Source: Bremia lactucae (lineage: Eukaryota > Oomycota > Peronosporomycetes > Peronosporales > Peronosporaceae). From it: a stretch of DNA of 10,969 nucleotides. The notes under the pieces are model-generated. The model did not search any database. It was not told the DNA's origin and was given only the letters and a program-made list of their open reading frames with translations. Where the stretch lies: positions 3,839,808 to 3,850,776 of the forward strand of contig NC_090621.1 of the NCBI RefSeq assembly GCF_004359215.1. Direction: 5' to 3'. The translations under genes and the position numbers were made by a program. Below are positions 1-6,893 of this stretch, in pieces (positions within the stretch are counted from its first letter, which is position 1; every line of letters begins with the position of its first letter).

Positions 1-1
1 G

Positions 2-300
2 CGTAAGGACTCGTATCAAGTAGTGACAACAGCGGATCTTGTTGATGGACTCTACTGGCTGCGTACGGCTCAACGATCTGCTAATGCGGCAACAAGTTTA
101 AAGACGATTGATCTGCACGCGCGTATGAATCATGCTCCAGTTCAAGTGCTACGCAAAATGGTCAACATGGACATGATAAAGGATGCAAGTACGTCGATGA
201 CACAAAATTTGTCAAGCACTTGCCGTGGCTGTCATCAAGGAAGAATGGTTCAAATACCGTTCCCGAGCAACCGCGACAAGCATCATTATGAATCTTCAAA
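2..300 (+). pseudogene. GAG-pre-integrase / integrase zinc-finger fragment (block 1)
   Basis: Frame 2 is open from the window edge to a stop near 376, but recognisable similarity ends near 300. The segment contains [17 protein letters not shown], typical of the GAG-pre-integrase domain. It is followed by an HHCC zinc-binding pattern: HARMNH supplies the two histidines and CRGC the two cysteines. In the family this N-terminal integrase finger helps integrase multimerise and bind the LTR ends. The start is upstream of the window, so the first in-frame ATG at 23 is internal and not a real start. After about 295 the homologous reading moves to frame 1, so this is one piece of a broken polyprotein. 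Confidence 0.85.
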
Positions 301-990
301 TTGCTATATCTCAACATTTGCGGTCCCATGGAACAAGAGTCAGTTGGAGGAGCAAGTATCTGCTACTCATTGTTGATGAAGCTAGCGGATGTATAAAGGG
401 TGCTTGCATGCAAGTCAAATCGGACAGTGAAGGCCACATCAGGAGCTACATCATGAAGATCCAGACACAGTTTTATAAGAAGGTAAGTGTGTACGGAACG
501 ATGGAGCTCGTGAGTTCGCGACAAGCTCGATCAAGACTTTCTACGAAGATGAAGGAATTGTGCAGCAAACTACAGTTTCGTACACCCATCAGACTAATGG
601 GACGGCAGAGCGTGCTATTCGGACGATTTTTTCAATTGGGCGCAGAATGCTGCATCACGCCAAGCTCGACAAGTGCTTCTGGGCTAGGGCAGCAATGACA
701 GCCATATACGTCAAGAATCGATTGCCGTCACCAAAGGTTGAGCACAAGGCTCTCTACGAGATTGTCCAAGAGTCGAAGCCAAGTGTAAGAATATGCGTGT
801 ATTTTGCTGCCGGACGTACCATCTGAGTCCAAAGGCAAAACGACTTGAATGGGACCCTAAGGCTCGCGGCGAATTTTCTCGGTCACGAAGAAACATCTGT
901 AGCTTATCGAGTCTTTGACGTCGATGCAGGGCAAGTTATTATAAGGCACGATGTTAACTTCGATGAGACTGTTTTCGGGTTTCTGCCATA
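301..990 (+). pseudogene. Integrase core and C-terminal region, frameshifted (block 1)
   Basis: The DDE integrase core is spread over several frames. Frame 1 (about 310-360) reads [14 protein letters not shown], frame 0 (about 345-490) reads [12 protein letters not shown], and frame 2 (about 497-780) reads NDGAREF followed by HQTNGTAERAIR. Copia integrases carry the first catalytic Asp in an H/F-x-D-x-x-GP motif. Here that codon (313-315) is AAC, Asn. The second Asp (NDGAREF, 500-502) and the Glu of the NGTAER motif are kept. Further on, KRLEWDPKARG, FLGHEETSVAYRVFDVDAGQ and DVNFDETVFGF show the C-terminal region in two frames. Stops and frame changes make it non-functional. The enzyme would have inserted element cDNA into host DNA. 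Confidence 0.85.
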
Positions 991-1330
991 AGCTTGGACG
1001 AAATTGTCGATGATTTGGAATTTGAAGATCTCGAAATTGTTGACTGAGCTGCTTAGAAATGGAGTACAAGCAGACAGGAAGCGAAAAGGTCGCTCATATG
1101 AAAAGAGAACCCTACCCAGAGAATCACGTGCTGTTCGACACAAAAATGGTCTTGAAGTAGCATGCGCGCCCATTGACTCGCGTATGGAAGACGATGATGA
1201 AAAGAATGATGTCCAAGATGACGAAGCTGCTTCTCCTCTGTTTTGTATGGAGCTCCAGTCCATGCGTCTGCATGGTGTGTTTCGTGCTGCCAAGCTGACA
1301 GATGATCAACGTGCCATTGGTATAGAAATG
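991..1330 (+). pseudogene. Integrase-RT linker remnant (block 1)
   Basis: This stretch lies between the integrase C-terminal region and the RT. It encodes broken, acidic, low-similarity protein, for example RMEDDDEKNDVQDDEA near 1183-1230, as is usual for the poorly conserved hinge between integrase and RT in copia polyproteins. Several stops occur in every frame. I see no separate gene. The minus-strand ORFs over this interval have no recognisable domain and appear to be shadows. Confidence 0.6.
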
Positions 1331-2095
1331 ATGTTTAGATCAAGCGCAGAGCGGATGGATCTATCGACAAGTACAAGGCTCACCTCGTCGCGAACGGCTT
1401 CAAACAGAAGCACGGCATTGATTACACCGAAACCTTTTCGCCGGTTGTCAAGTATGTGACACTGCTATGGTTATTGCTGTTGCCAAGTTTTTCATGCGGC
1501 CTCTCGACCAGCTTGATGTGCTGATTGCGTTCCTGTGTGGAATCATGAAAGAACAAGTTTATTGCGAAATCCCCGAAGGAGTTCAGCTTGATGACAATTT
1601 TAATTGTTTGAAACTGGTCACGGCTATATACGGGCTTAAACAAGCGTTGGGCGTATGAAATGAAACGTTTGACGAGTACATATGCTCTATTGGCTTTCAA
1701 GTATCAGCATTCGATTCATGTCTCTATCGAAAGATTTTGGACGGACATTGTGTGCTTGTACTGATCGACGTAGACGATGTGCTGGTAACTGGCAGCTTGC
1801 CCGAATTAGCCACACATACCAATAATGACCTCAAGTCACGCTTTGAGATGGCGGACAGTGGCAAGTGTGCCTTTGTTCTCGGCATCGAGCTGATAGACAA
1901 CCCAGACGGTAGCTTGACTATGTGTCAGCGTCACTATGCGGACGATATTATTAAACGTTTTGGCATGGACGAAAGCAAAGCTGTGGTGAGTTCGGATGAT
2001 GTAAGCTCTGGGTTGCTTCCAAGTACTGCAACTACCAAAGTGGACGCTCCATTTCGCGAAGCAGTTGGGGCACCGATGCACCTTACGACTGCAAC
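1331..2095 (+). pseudogene. Reverse transcriptase, truncated and mutated (block 1)
   Basis: The RT begins in frame 1 at about 1339 ([17 protein letters not shown], then [11 protein letters not shown]). It moves to frame 0 near 1465 and stays there to about 2094. Motifs seen are [14 protein letters not shown] (first palm Asp), AIYGLKQA, the polymerase signature region, FVLGIEL and the C-terminal HLTTAT. The YVDD box reads DVDD: the Tyr codon is GAC at 1767-1769. An in-frame TGA at 1656-1658 sits where these proteins have Trp, so it looks like a TGG to TGA change. The protein ends at about 2094, before the connection region and RNase H. It is clearly a dead fragment. Confidence 0.88.
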
Positions 2096-2225
2096 GTTCG
2101 ATTGTGTAGGATGCAAAATACCAAGTAAATATATTAAAGATCGTTAGTCCGCAAACCGTTTGCTACCTCTGAGCCAACTGGGTACTCTTCTGGATTTACT
2201 TACCAGCTACATCCCTTCTTGACAA
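2090..2225 (-). repeat. LTR remnant (3' LTR end of block 2)
   Basis: The reverse complement of 2145-2177 matches the LTR at 9478-9510 with 4 mismatches in 33 bases by my hand alignment. The similarity extends through a shared TTAATATA-TTACTT-ATTTTGC stretch toward the LTR end. On the minus strand the end reads GAACGTTGCA, close to the GACCGTTTCA that ends the LTR at 9558-9567. On this basis the LTR boundary is about 2090 and overlaps the last few bases of the block 1 RT. The U3-like half (above about 2225) is too diverged for me to align. Confidence 0.65.
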
Positions 2226-2357
2226 TTAGCTTCTACCACGTGCAGGTCCCATCTTGAACATAATCATTGTTCCATCTCAAAGTTGATCATCGAACGTTCG
2301 CGGAACCATCTGTTGTACTGTCGCATGTGGATGATTGCTGTCGCGCGATGTAAATGA
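2226..2357 (-). other. Non-coding stretch between RNase H tail and LTR
   Basis: No protein similarity is visible on either strand. From its position it should hold the 3' untranslated region and the diverged U3 of the block 2 LTR. I could not identify a polypurine tract or the TG start of the LTR with confidence. Confidence 0.4.
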
Positions 2358-3043
2358 TCAACCGGTACATGCCGGGTAGTCTTGCGCACTTCGAGGCGCA
2401 TCCTTATCAGCAGCAACTTGAGCGCAACTTAGCCGCTCGCAATGTTTATCTGCAACACTTCCGCTCAACTCGACAGCGGCGATTGAACTTGGTATGCCTA
2501 GATTTGATCTTAAAGCGCTGAAATGAATTGAAGAAATCGGCTTGGTCATAAGATCTGCTAACATTTCGATTGTCGGGCTACACTCTAATATCACATGACC
2601 ATCTCAAACCTTCTCACGACTAAAAGGTATCGAATGTCGATGTGCTTGGTGCGCTTGTGGAATTTTGGAATATTGCCAACGCAATTGCACCTTGATTATC
2701 TTCAAACACCTTCACGGGTTCGCCTCTTGAGTAGCTTCTGATAGTTCCATGTACTCAGCTCAGTCGAAGATAGTGCAACCGTTCGCTGTAAATTGTTGCG
2801 CCAGCTAATGCACGCTTTCTTTAATACAAACACGTATCCACTAGTGCTTCGTCTTAATTCGATGTCACCTACCCAGTCGGCATCCAAATAGCCTTCTAAT
2901 TCACCGCAACCGGATCCTAAAAATCGAAGTCCATGTGTTAGAGTCGCTTGCAGGTTCCGAAACACACGCACCAGCTTGCCAGTAAGTCGGGCAAGGATCA
3001 GCAGCATACTGACTTAGAGTACCCACAGCGGCAACAAGATCCA
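2358..3043 (-). pseudogene. Copia RNase H and polyprotein C-terminus (block 2)
   Basis: The minus strand from 3041 reads DLVAAVGTLSQYAADPCPT, the RT-RNase H connection. After a frame change it reads LQATLTHGLRFLGSGCGEL, LEGYLDADWVGD (first RNase H Asp), RRSTSGYVFVL, ISWRN and TVALSSTE (Glu). VKVFEDNQGAIALA carries a further acidic residue, and the tail reads MLADLMTKPISSIHF with a stop at 2358-2360. These are the standard copia RNase H motifs in order; the enzyme degrades the RNA template and makes the plus-strand primer. At least two frameshifts, one near 2755, and stops break it. The RT that should precede it is missing. Confidence 0.87.
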
Positions 3044-3663
3044 GCGTACCGATCGAGAGTTAAGTTTGCGACGCTTTTCCTTTGGAACTATTACAATTGC
3101 ATGGCAGCCAAACACCTTAAGATTTGCCAGCACTGGTTTTCTCCCAGTCCAAACCTGATATGGTGACTTTTCCATACCAATACATCGCGTTAGACAGCGG
3201 TTGCGAAGGAAGGTAGCGGCCATGACTGCTTCACCCCAATACAATTTCGGCAGTCTAGCGTGTTATAGCATACATCGTGCGCATTCCACTAGTGTGCGTT
3301 TCATGCGTTCAGCCACCCCATTCAGCTGCGGAGTGTAGGTGGCGTGAACTTCTGCTCAATACGACACCGCTCGCAGAACTTGGCCAATTCGCTCGAAGTA
3401 TATTCACCACCGTTGCCACAACGAAGAGTTTTCACAACTCCGCCGGTCTGAGTCTCAGCAAACGCAACAAATTCTGCGATATTGTCTGACCTCCGACTTG
3501 CTTCGTAGCAAGAACAATGTGGTAAAGTGAGAATCTCATCTGTAAATGTGACGAAGTACCGCTTACGGCTAAAAGTCGCTGACTGCATAAGACCGCACAC
3601 ATCACTATGAATGACTTCTACCAGCTTCTTTGCGTGATGAGGCGACTTTTGCATAAAGCTCAC
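3044..3663 (-). pseudogene. Integrase core and C-terminal part (block 2)
   Basis: The piece from 3663 to 3322 reads VEVIHSDVCGLM, with the first catalytic Asp intact at 3601-3603, then RYFVTFTDE. It continues with LRCGNGGEYTS, where the position of the second Asp is Gly (GGC on the minus strand, 3415-3417), and KFTPP. After a frame change it reads NGVAERMKRTLVECAR (catalytic Glu). From 3244 it reads MYWGEAVMAATFLRN, VWTGRKPVLANLKVFGCHA and VPKEKRRKLNSRSVR, ending at the junction at 3041-3047. This is a copia integrase with one catalytic substitution, at least one frameshift and truncation of its C-terminal part. Confidence 0.87.
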
Positions 3664-3940
3664 TCGCGTTTGTTTGCCAAGTGCGCAACCATCGCGCAGT
3701 TGACTAACGCAAGATCAATGCCAATGCCATAGTCCTTCTTGACCATGGTGTCTAGACCACCATGACCAATGTGCCCAAGTCGAAGGTGCCAGAGGTACGA
3801 AGTGGCGTCCCCATAGCATCCCGAAGAGCTTGTCACATTGGCTTCGTCAGCGCCGACGGGCGTCATGCATAGCCTAAACAGCCCTTTACACTCACGGGAT
3901 CCGAGCTTCCACTGCAATCCTTTTGCTTAGCAAAGCATCA
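3664..3940 (-). pseudogene. GAG-pre-integrase domain (block 2)
   Basis: The minus-strand product contains WKLGSRECKGLFRLCMTPV, then TSYLWHLRLGHIGHGGLD. This is the GAG-pre-integrase domain with the His pair of the integrase zinc finger (H-L-R-L-G-H); an NCAMVAHL stretch lies where the cysteine pair is expected. The right-edge element encodes nearly the same segment at about 10786-10960, which supports common family membership. Its 5' side is joined to gag at about 3940-3941: the sequence passes directly from gag SRLEV into pre-integrase sequence, so zinc knuckle and protease are gone. Reading frames differ on the two sides after a further small indel. Confidence 0.83.
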
Positions 3941-4088
3941 GTCACTTCTAAACGTGACTGGACCGACGCCCGTTGCAAGTCCTCCATCGCGAGACAGGTT
4001 ATCGCCGTGGCCTTGCGAGACTTGCGCTTGTAAATCGCTTCGTCCATCGGGTTCGTCAGGTGCTCAGGCTTCAACCCCCCCTCCCCCC
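3941..4088 (-). pseudogene. Gag fragment (block 2)
   Basis: The minus strand from about 4075 reads KPEHLTNPMDEAIYKRKSRK, then ITCLAMEDLQ and SRLEV. The right-edge element's Gag has KLEHLTSTLDQTTYKRKSRK, IICLAMED and SRLEV at the matching places, so this is a piece from the middle of the N-terminal half of that family's Gag. The start of gag, its leader and a 5' LTR are missing. The piece starts within a G-rich run (G6-A-G7 on the minus strand, 4075-4088) that marks the junction with block 3. Confidence 0.75.
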
Positions 4089-4940
4089 GCGACTACCAAC
4101 CATCAGGTAAATTAAGGCATCAACAATACTGCGATACGGAACGTTCTTCATCGTCTCGTGGTACTTGCAGGCATCTTCACACATAGCCTTGGTCAGCTAT
4201 AATTCAATTTTTTGAGGCGTTCTTACAGGCTTGCAATCCTGCATGCCGTACTTGGTTCAAACCGACTGCAGAAACTTTGTTTGCCGCATTGACACATCAC
4301 CAGACTCGTCATTTCGCTTGACTTGAATTCCGAGACAGAACTTCAGCTCACCTAAGTCGAGCATCTCGAATCGCTTACTCAAAGCACGCTTTGTCGCCTC
4401 GAGTCAAGCCATATTGCTGCACGCAAGAATTAGAAGGTCGACGTAGACCACCACAAATATCATGGCCATTTCATCGCGCTTGACGTACACGCAATACTCC
4501 ATTTCGCACTTGGAATATCCAGTCTTGCACATGAACTCGTCAATTGTTAGGTTCCACATTCGGTGAGGCTGCTTAAGGCCGTAGAGTGCACGCTTGAGCA
4601 TGCAAACATGATCTGGATATTTGGACCTAATAAAACCTTCAGGCTGCATTATGTGGATTTCTTCATCCAGCAGACTATTAAAAAACGCTATCTTGATATC
4701 CGTCTGGTGTAGAACTAGGCCATGCTGATCCGCTATACTCAGAATAATCCGAATTGATGTAAACTTGGTCACAGGGGCGAATGTCTCTTTAAAGTCTACT
4801 CCGAACTTCTGCAGAAAACCTTTTGCAACGAGGCGTGCCTTGTATTGCGCGATGACTTCTGTAGCAGTTTCTTTCCACTTGAATACCCACTTACTGCTTA
4901 TCGCTTTTCTGCTGCGTGGCAGGTCCACAAGCTCCCATGT
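4089..4940 (-). pseudogene. Copia reverse transcriptase with three nonsense codons (block 3)
   Basis: From 4928 to 4404 the frame is open. It contains SSKWVFKWKE, YKARLVAKGFLQKFGVDFKE, FAPVTKFTSIR, LHQTDIKIAF (first palm Asp at residue 77 of the open stretch), IMQPEGF and ALYGLKQPHRMW. At the polymerase signature it reads VVVYVDLLIL: YVDD has lost one Asp (codons at 4434-4445), a 3-base loss. The same frame continues through TGA (4404-4406), TGA (4257-4259) and TAG (4197-4199) with good similarity between them (SKRFEMLDLGELKFCLGIQV, YGMQDCKPV, NVPYRSIVDALIYLMVGSR). It ends abruptly at the Arg codon at 4089-4091. Single-frame decay by point mutation suggests a more recent insertion than block 1. 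Confidence 0.9.
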
Positions 4941-5400
4941 ATCATTCTTGGTCGGCGATTCAAACTCAGATGCGCACGCTTCTTTCCACTTGCTGTCGTC
5001 GCTGGATCCATAGCTGACATATATGATGTCGGCACTTCTCCCACTGAATCCACAGCTTACGCATAATCGTTTTCTTCTTTGTTGATCGACGTAAGCAGAG
5101 CTGACATTTCTTCAAGAGGCGTTTGTTAACCTTGGGCTGGCGCTTCTTCACTTGCGCGATTGAACAGCGGACTTCGTTTAGCACTTGGTGGTCGAGACAA
5201 AATTTTAAAGCGATTGAGTCCTCTGATAGCGCTTCGATCCTGGTAAAAAGTCAGCATTTGGCCGCTCGGATTCTTGCGCTTGCTCGTGTATTGGTGGAAT
5301 TTCGGACGACTCTTCGTGCATATCTTTGCCGTTTTCTTCACCGTCGGTCACGCAGTTTCGCTGTGATATTCTGTTGTCTTGTCAGAGGCGTGTCCGTGTT
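4941..5400 (-). pseudogene. Integrase-RT linker (block 3)
   Basis: The minus strand reads YGSSDDSKWKEACASEFES just before the RT start, then diverges into the basic and acidic linker through several frames. The same linker occurs at about 7650-8045, with long stretches almost identical at the DNA level around 5007-5060 versus 7720-7770. This shows that blocks 3 and 6 are two copies of one family. No independent gene is seen; ORFs on the plus strand here are shadows. Confidence 0.7.
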
Positions 5401-5890
5401 TCAAGTGTTTTCCATAAATTTAGCATCGCGACTTACAATGATCCGGCTTGTTGATAGTTGCTCAAACCGATACGCCTTTTCGTGTTTCAAATATCCAAGA
5501 AAACGGCACAGACTTGCTTGACCGTCCAATATCAAGCGCTTCTCCATTGGAACGTGCACATACGCATGACAGCCAAAACACCTTGACGTTCGCAAGTATC
5601 GGCGTTTTCTTCATCCATTCCTCGTGTGGAGTCTTAAGCGAGCCTTGAGCACGAGTTGGCAGACGATTACGAAAAATAAACAGCCGTCGTAACTGCTTCT
5701 TCCCAGTACCCTTGGCCAACCCAGCATGCTTAATCATGCACCACGCACACTCGCCAAGGGTCCTATTCATCCTTTCGGCTACACCATTGCGTTCAGGAGT
5801 ATACGGGGGGGGGTAAACTTCTGGACAATGCCGCGATCGACGCAGAATTAAGCCAGCTTAGCTGACTTGTACTCGCCGTCGTTGTTGAAG
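5401..5890 (-). pseudogene. Integrase C-terminal half (block 3)
   Basis: From about 5886 the minus strand reads NNDGEYKS, CVDRGIVQKF, then PERNGVAERMNRTLGECA (catalytic Glu). It goes on with RNRLPTRAQGSLKTPHEEW, ILANVKVF and, after a frame change near 5570, FGCHAYVHVPMEKR, LCRFLGYLKHEKAYRFE and STSRIIVSRD. An in-frame TAA lies at 5848-5850. A run of nine G on the plus strand (5805-5813) shifts the frame where block 6 has a run of five at the same site. The N-terminal half of integrase, GAG-pre-integrase, protease and gag are absent; similarity stops at about 5886-5890, where unrelated sequence begins. Confidence 0.85.
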
Positions 5891-5989
5891 ATTGATGTAT
5901 TCATCGAAAGTGTTGCACTTTATGCATATGCGTTTATACGGGATCAAATTACAAGAATAACACGAAGAAGTTGAGTGTGGAAAATATCG
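5891..5989. other. Unassigned spacer between integrase fragment and SINE-like unit
   Basis: AT-rich non-coding sequence. It follows the abrupt end of the block 3 integrase and could be the 5' part of the LTR of the plus-strand element whose gag starts at 6313 (a TG occurs at 5893-5894). It could also be older DNA. I found no match to the other LTRs in the window. Confidence 0.3.
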
Positions 5990-6137
5990 TGTGTTGTGGC
6001 TTAGTCGGGTAAGGCATGGCGGTGCGACCCACTGGTCACCGGTTCGATACCCGGTAACGACAAAAAGTAAAACCTTCGGGAACTGGTGTTTGGGGTTCAC
6101 TAGCACTGTACCGCCAGACAGTGACGTCCCCCATTTT
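5990..6137 (+). mobile_element. tRNA-derived SINE-like unit with intact A and B boxes
   Basis: TGGCTTAGTCGG at 5997-6008 fits the RNA polymerase III box A consensus, and GGTTCGATACC at 6041-6051 fits box B, 44 bases apart start to start. A D-stem of four pairs can be drawn (5999-6002 with 6012-6015). The T-arm stem ACCGG/CCGGT closes an 8-base rather than 7-base loop. The anticodon arm does not fold properly and no acceptor stem is clear, so it is not a functional tRNA gene. Sequence continues well past the tRNA-like head to a TTTT at 6133-6136, a possible polymerase III terminator. tRNA-related SINE families are known from Phytophthora. Target duplications were not found, so the ends are approximate. 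Confidence 0.5.
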
Positions 6138-6308
6138 ATGGTAGTCCACATATCTGGGAAAGGGGGCGCAGCAAACGATAGGAAATAATTAACGGTAGGA
6201 TAAAGTTAACGGTAGGATAAAGTTAAACTCAAAATATAACTTACTTTCCGGTTTGCAATCTCGACCGTAAGCCCATCTTCAAGCTCATAGCGTTAACGTA
6301 AATCAACA
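6138..6308 (+). repeat. Probable LTR end / leader of copia element (block 5)
   Basis: This stretch lies directly before a primer-binding site and gag start, the place where a 5' LTR must end. It ends ...TCAACA immediately before GGTTATGAG, and the right-edge LTR ends ...TCAATA at the matching place. A motif AATATAACTTACTTTCCGGTTTGC (longer than a single site; 6233-6256) resembles AATATAGTTACTTTGC of the right-edge LTR. The 5' boundary is unknown: the LTR may reach back to about 5893 with the SINE-like unit inside it, or begin after the SINE. Confidence 0.4.
6189..6222 (+). repeat. Tandem duplication of a 17-bp unit
   Basis: TTAACGGTAGGATAAAG occurs twice with no mismatch, at 6189-6205 and 6206-6222, followed by TTAAAC, the start of a third partial copy. 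It lies in the putative LTR/U3 region upstream of the gag start at 6313, where short tandem duplications often affect promoter strength in LTR elements. Confidence 0.9.
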
Positions 6309-6322
6309 GGTTATGAGCCCAA
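6309..6322 (+). promoter_or_regulatory. Primer-binding site (half-tRNA, initiator tRNA-Met type)
   Basis: GGTTATGAGCCCAA is complementary to the anticodon stem-loop region of initiator tRNA-Met (the GGGCUCAUAACC stretch) rather than to a tRNA 3' end. This is the arrangement known from Drosophila copia, where an internal tRNA fragment primes minus-strand synthesis. The same 14 bases occur before the other gag at 9571-9584. The gag ATG (6313-6315) lies inside the site. Confidence 0.7.
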
Positions 6323-6893
6323 GCAACGACTCCGGTTTCAAGATTGAGCCTTTTGACGGCTCAAACTACGTGCTATGGAGCTACAAGATGAATATGTACC
6401 TCATGTCCAAGGGGTTGTGGGGAGCTGTCTCCGGTGTAGACGCTCCGAATGCTGTAAAGGAGCAGCAAGCGCACGCTGCGATTGCGCTGAATCTGAGCGA
6501 CGGGCAATTGATGCACATTATCAACGCAACGACGGCGAGAGAGGCGTGGGGAAGGCTGGCGAAGTTTCATCGCACACAAGTCATGGCGAATCGACTTTGG
6601 CTTAAGGAGAAGTTTGCGTCGTTTAAGTGCACAGCTTCAAGCATCAGTGGTCACGTGACAGAGCTTGAAGACCTAGTCATGAAGATGAATAGCGCCAACT
6701 GCGGGCCAAGTGAAGAGGACGTATGTGCGGTGATGCTGAGGAGTCTGCCTGCAAGCTACGAGAGCTTAGTGCAGGCGTTTCGCATGTCGGTGTCAAGTTT
6801 TAATTTCAGCGACCTCGTGAGCAAGTTGATTGCTGAGGAAGTGCGGCACAAGGACACGGCACGTGTAGAAGAAGCAACGGCTCTTTACACAAG
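6313..6893 (+). CDS. gag: Copia Gag (UBN2/DUF4219 type), cut by sequence gap (block 5)
   Basis: An uninterrupted frame of 193 codons begins at the ATG inside the primer-binding site and runs into the Ns. Residues about 11-35 contain FDGSNYVLWSYKMNMYL and LWGAV, the N-terminal signature of copia Gag (DUF4219). Residues from about 65 to 180 show the UBN2 pattern, with AREAWGRLAKF, ANRLWLKEKFASFK, ELEDLVMKMNSA, LRSLPASYESLVQAF and LIAEEVRHKD. Gag would form the virus-like particle that packages element RNA in the cytoplasm. The zinc knuckle and all of pol are in or beyond the gap. The lack of stops suggests a fairly young insertion. Its sequence is distinct from the Gag at 9575; it may belong with block 1, but the two do not overlap in domains. 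Confidence 0.88.

Larger units (their letters stand above)
1..2095 (+). mobile_element. Decayed Ty1/copia element, left-truncated (block 1)
   Basis: Protein pieces of one copia polyprotein appear in the correct order on the plus strand: GAG-pre-integrase zinc finger, integrase core, integrase C-terminal part, acidic linker, then reverse transcriptase. The reading frame changes at least five times and there is an in-frame stop in the RT, so no polyprotein can be made. The order integrase before RT is diagnostic of Ty1/copia rather than gypsy. The left end is cut by the window. The right end stops just after an RT segment reading MHLTTAT, where copia proteins normally continue into the connection region and RNase H. 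What follows is a reversed LTR remnant of another element. The LTRs, gag, protease and RNase H are not in the window. Confidence 0.9.
2090..4091 (-). mobile_element. Rearranged copia element with internal deletions (block 2)
   Basis: Reading the minus strand from 4091 down, the order is a short gag piece, GAG-pre-integrase, integrase, RNase H, C-terminal tail, and an LTR remnant at 2090-2225. Two segments are absent. The rest of gag with its zinc knuckle, plus the protease, is lost at about 3940. The whole RT is lost at about 3041-3047. The gag piece, the GAG-pre-integrase and the LTR all resemble the element at 9343-10969, so this is a deletion derivative of the same family. An alternative reading of the RT junction, as a fragment inserted into block 3, is given in the findings. 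Confidence 0.75.

Noticed and set aside
481..492. Intron donor GGTAAGT inside the block 1 integrase
   Set aside because: It matches a 5' splice site, but coding similarity continues on both sides without room for an intron, and the motif is explained by mutation of the integrase codons.
3277..3489. Plus-strand ORF over block 2
   Set aside because: It is antisense to clear integrase sequence and has no recognisable domain; it is a shadow.
4075..4088. G-quadruplex at the G6-A-G7 run
   Set aside because: There is only one interrupted run and no four separate G tracts with usual loops; it is better explained as homopolymer growth at a junction.
4765..5521. Overlapping plus-strand ORFs (some with hydrophobic N-termini) that could pass as small secreted proteins
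   Set aside because: They lie antisense to RT and linker of block 3, show no RXLR-type or other effector motif, and recur only because the copia family is repeated.
5990..6060. A functional tRNA gene
   Set aside because: Boxes A and B are good, but the anticodon arm does not form a 5-pair stem with a 7-base loop, the T-loop has 8 bases and no acceptor stem is visible.
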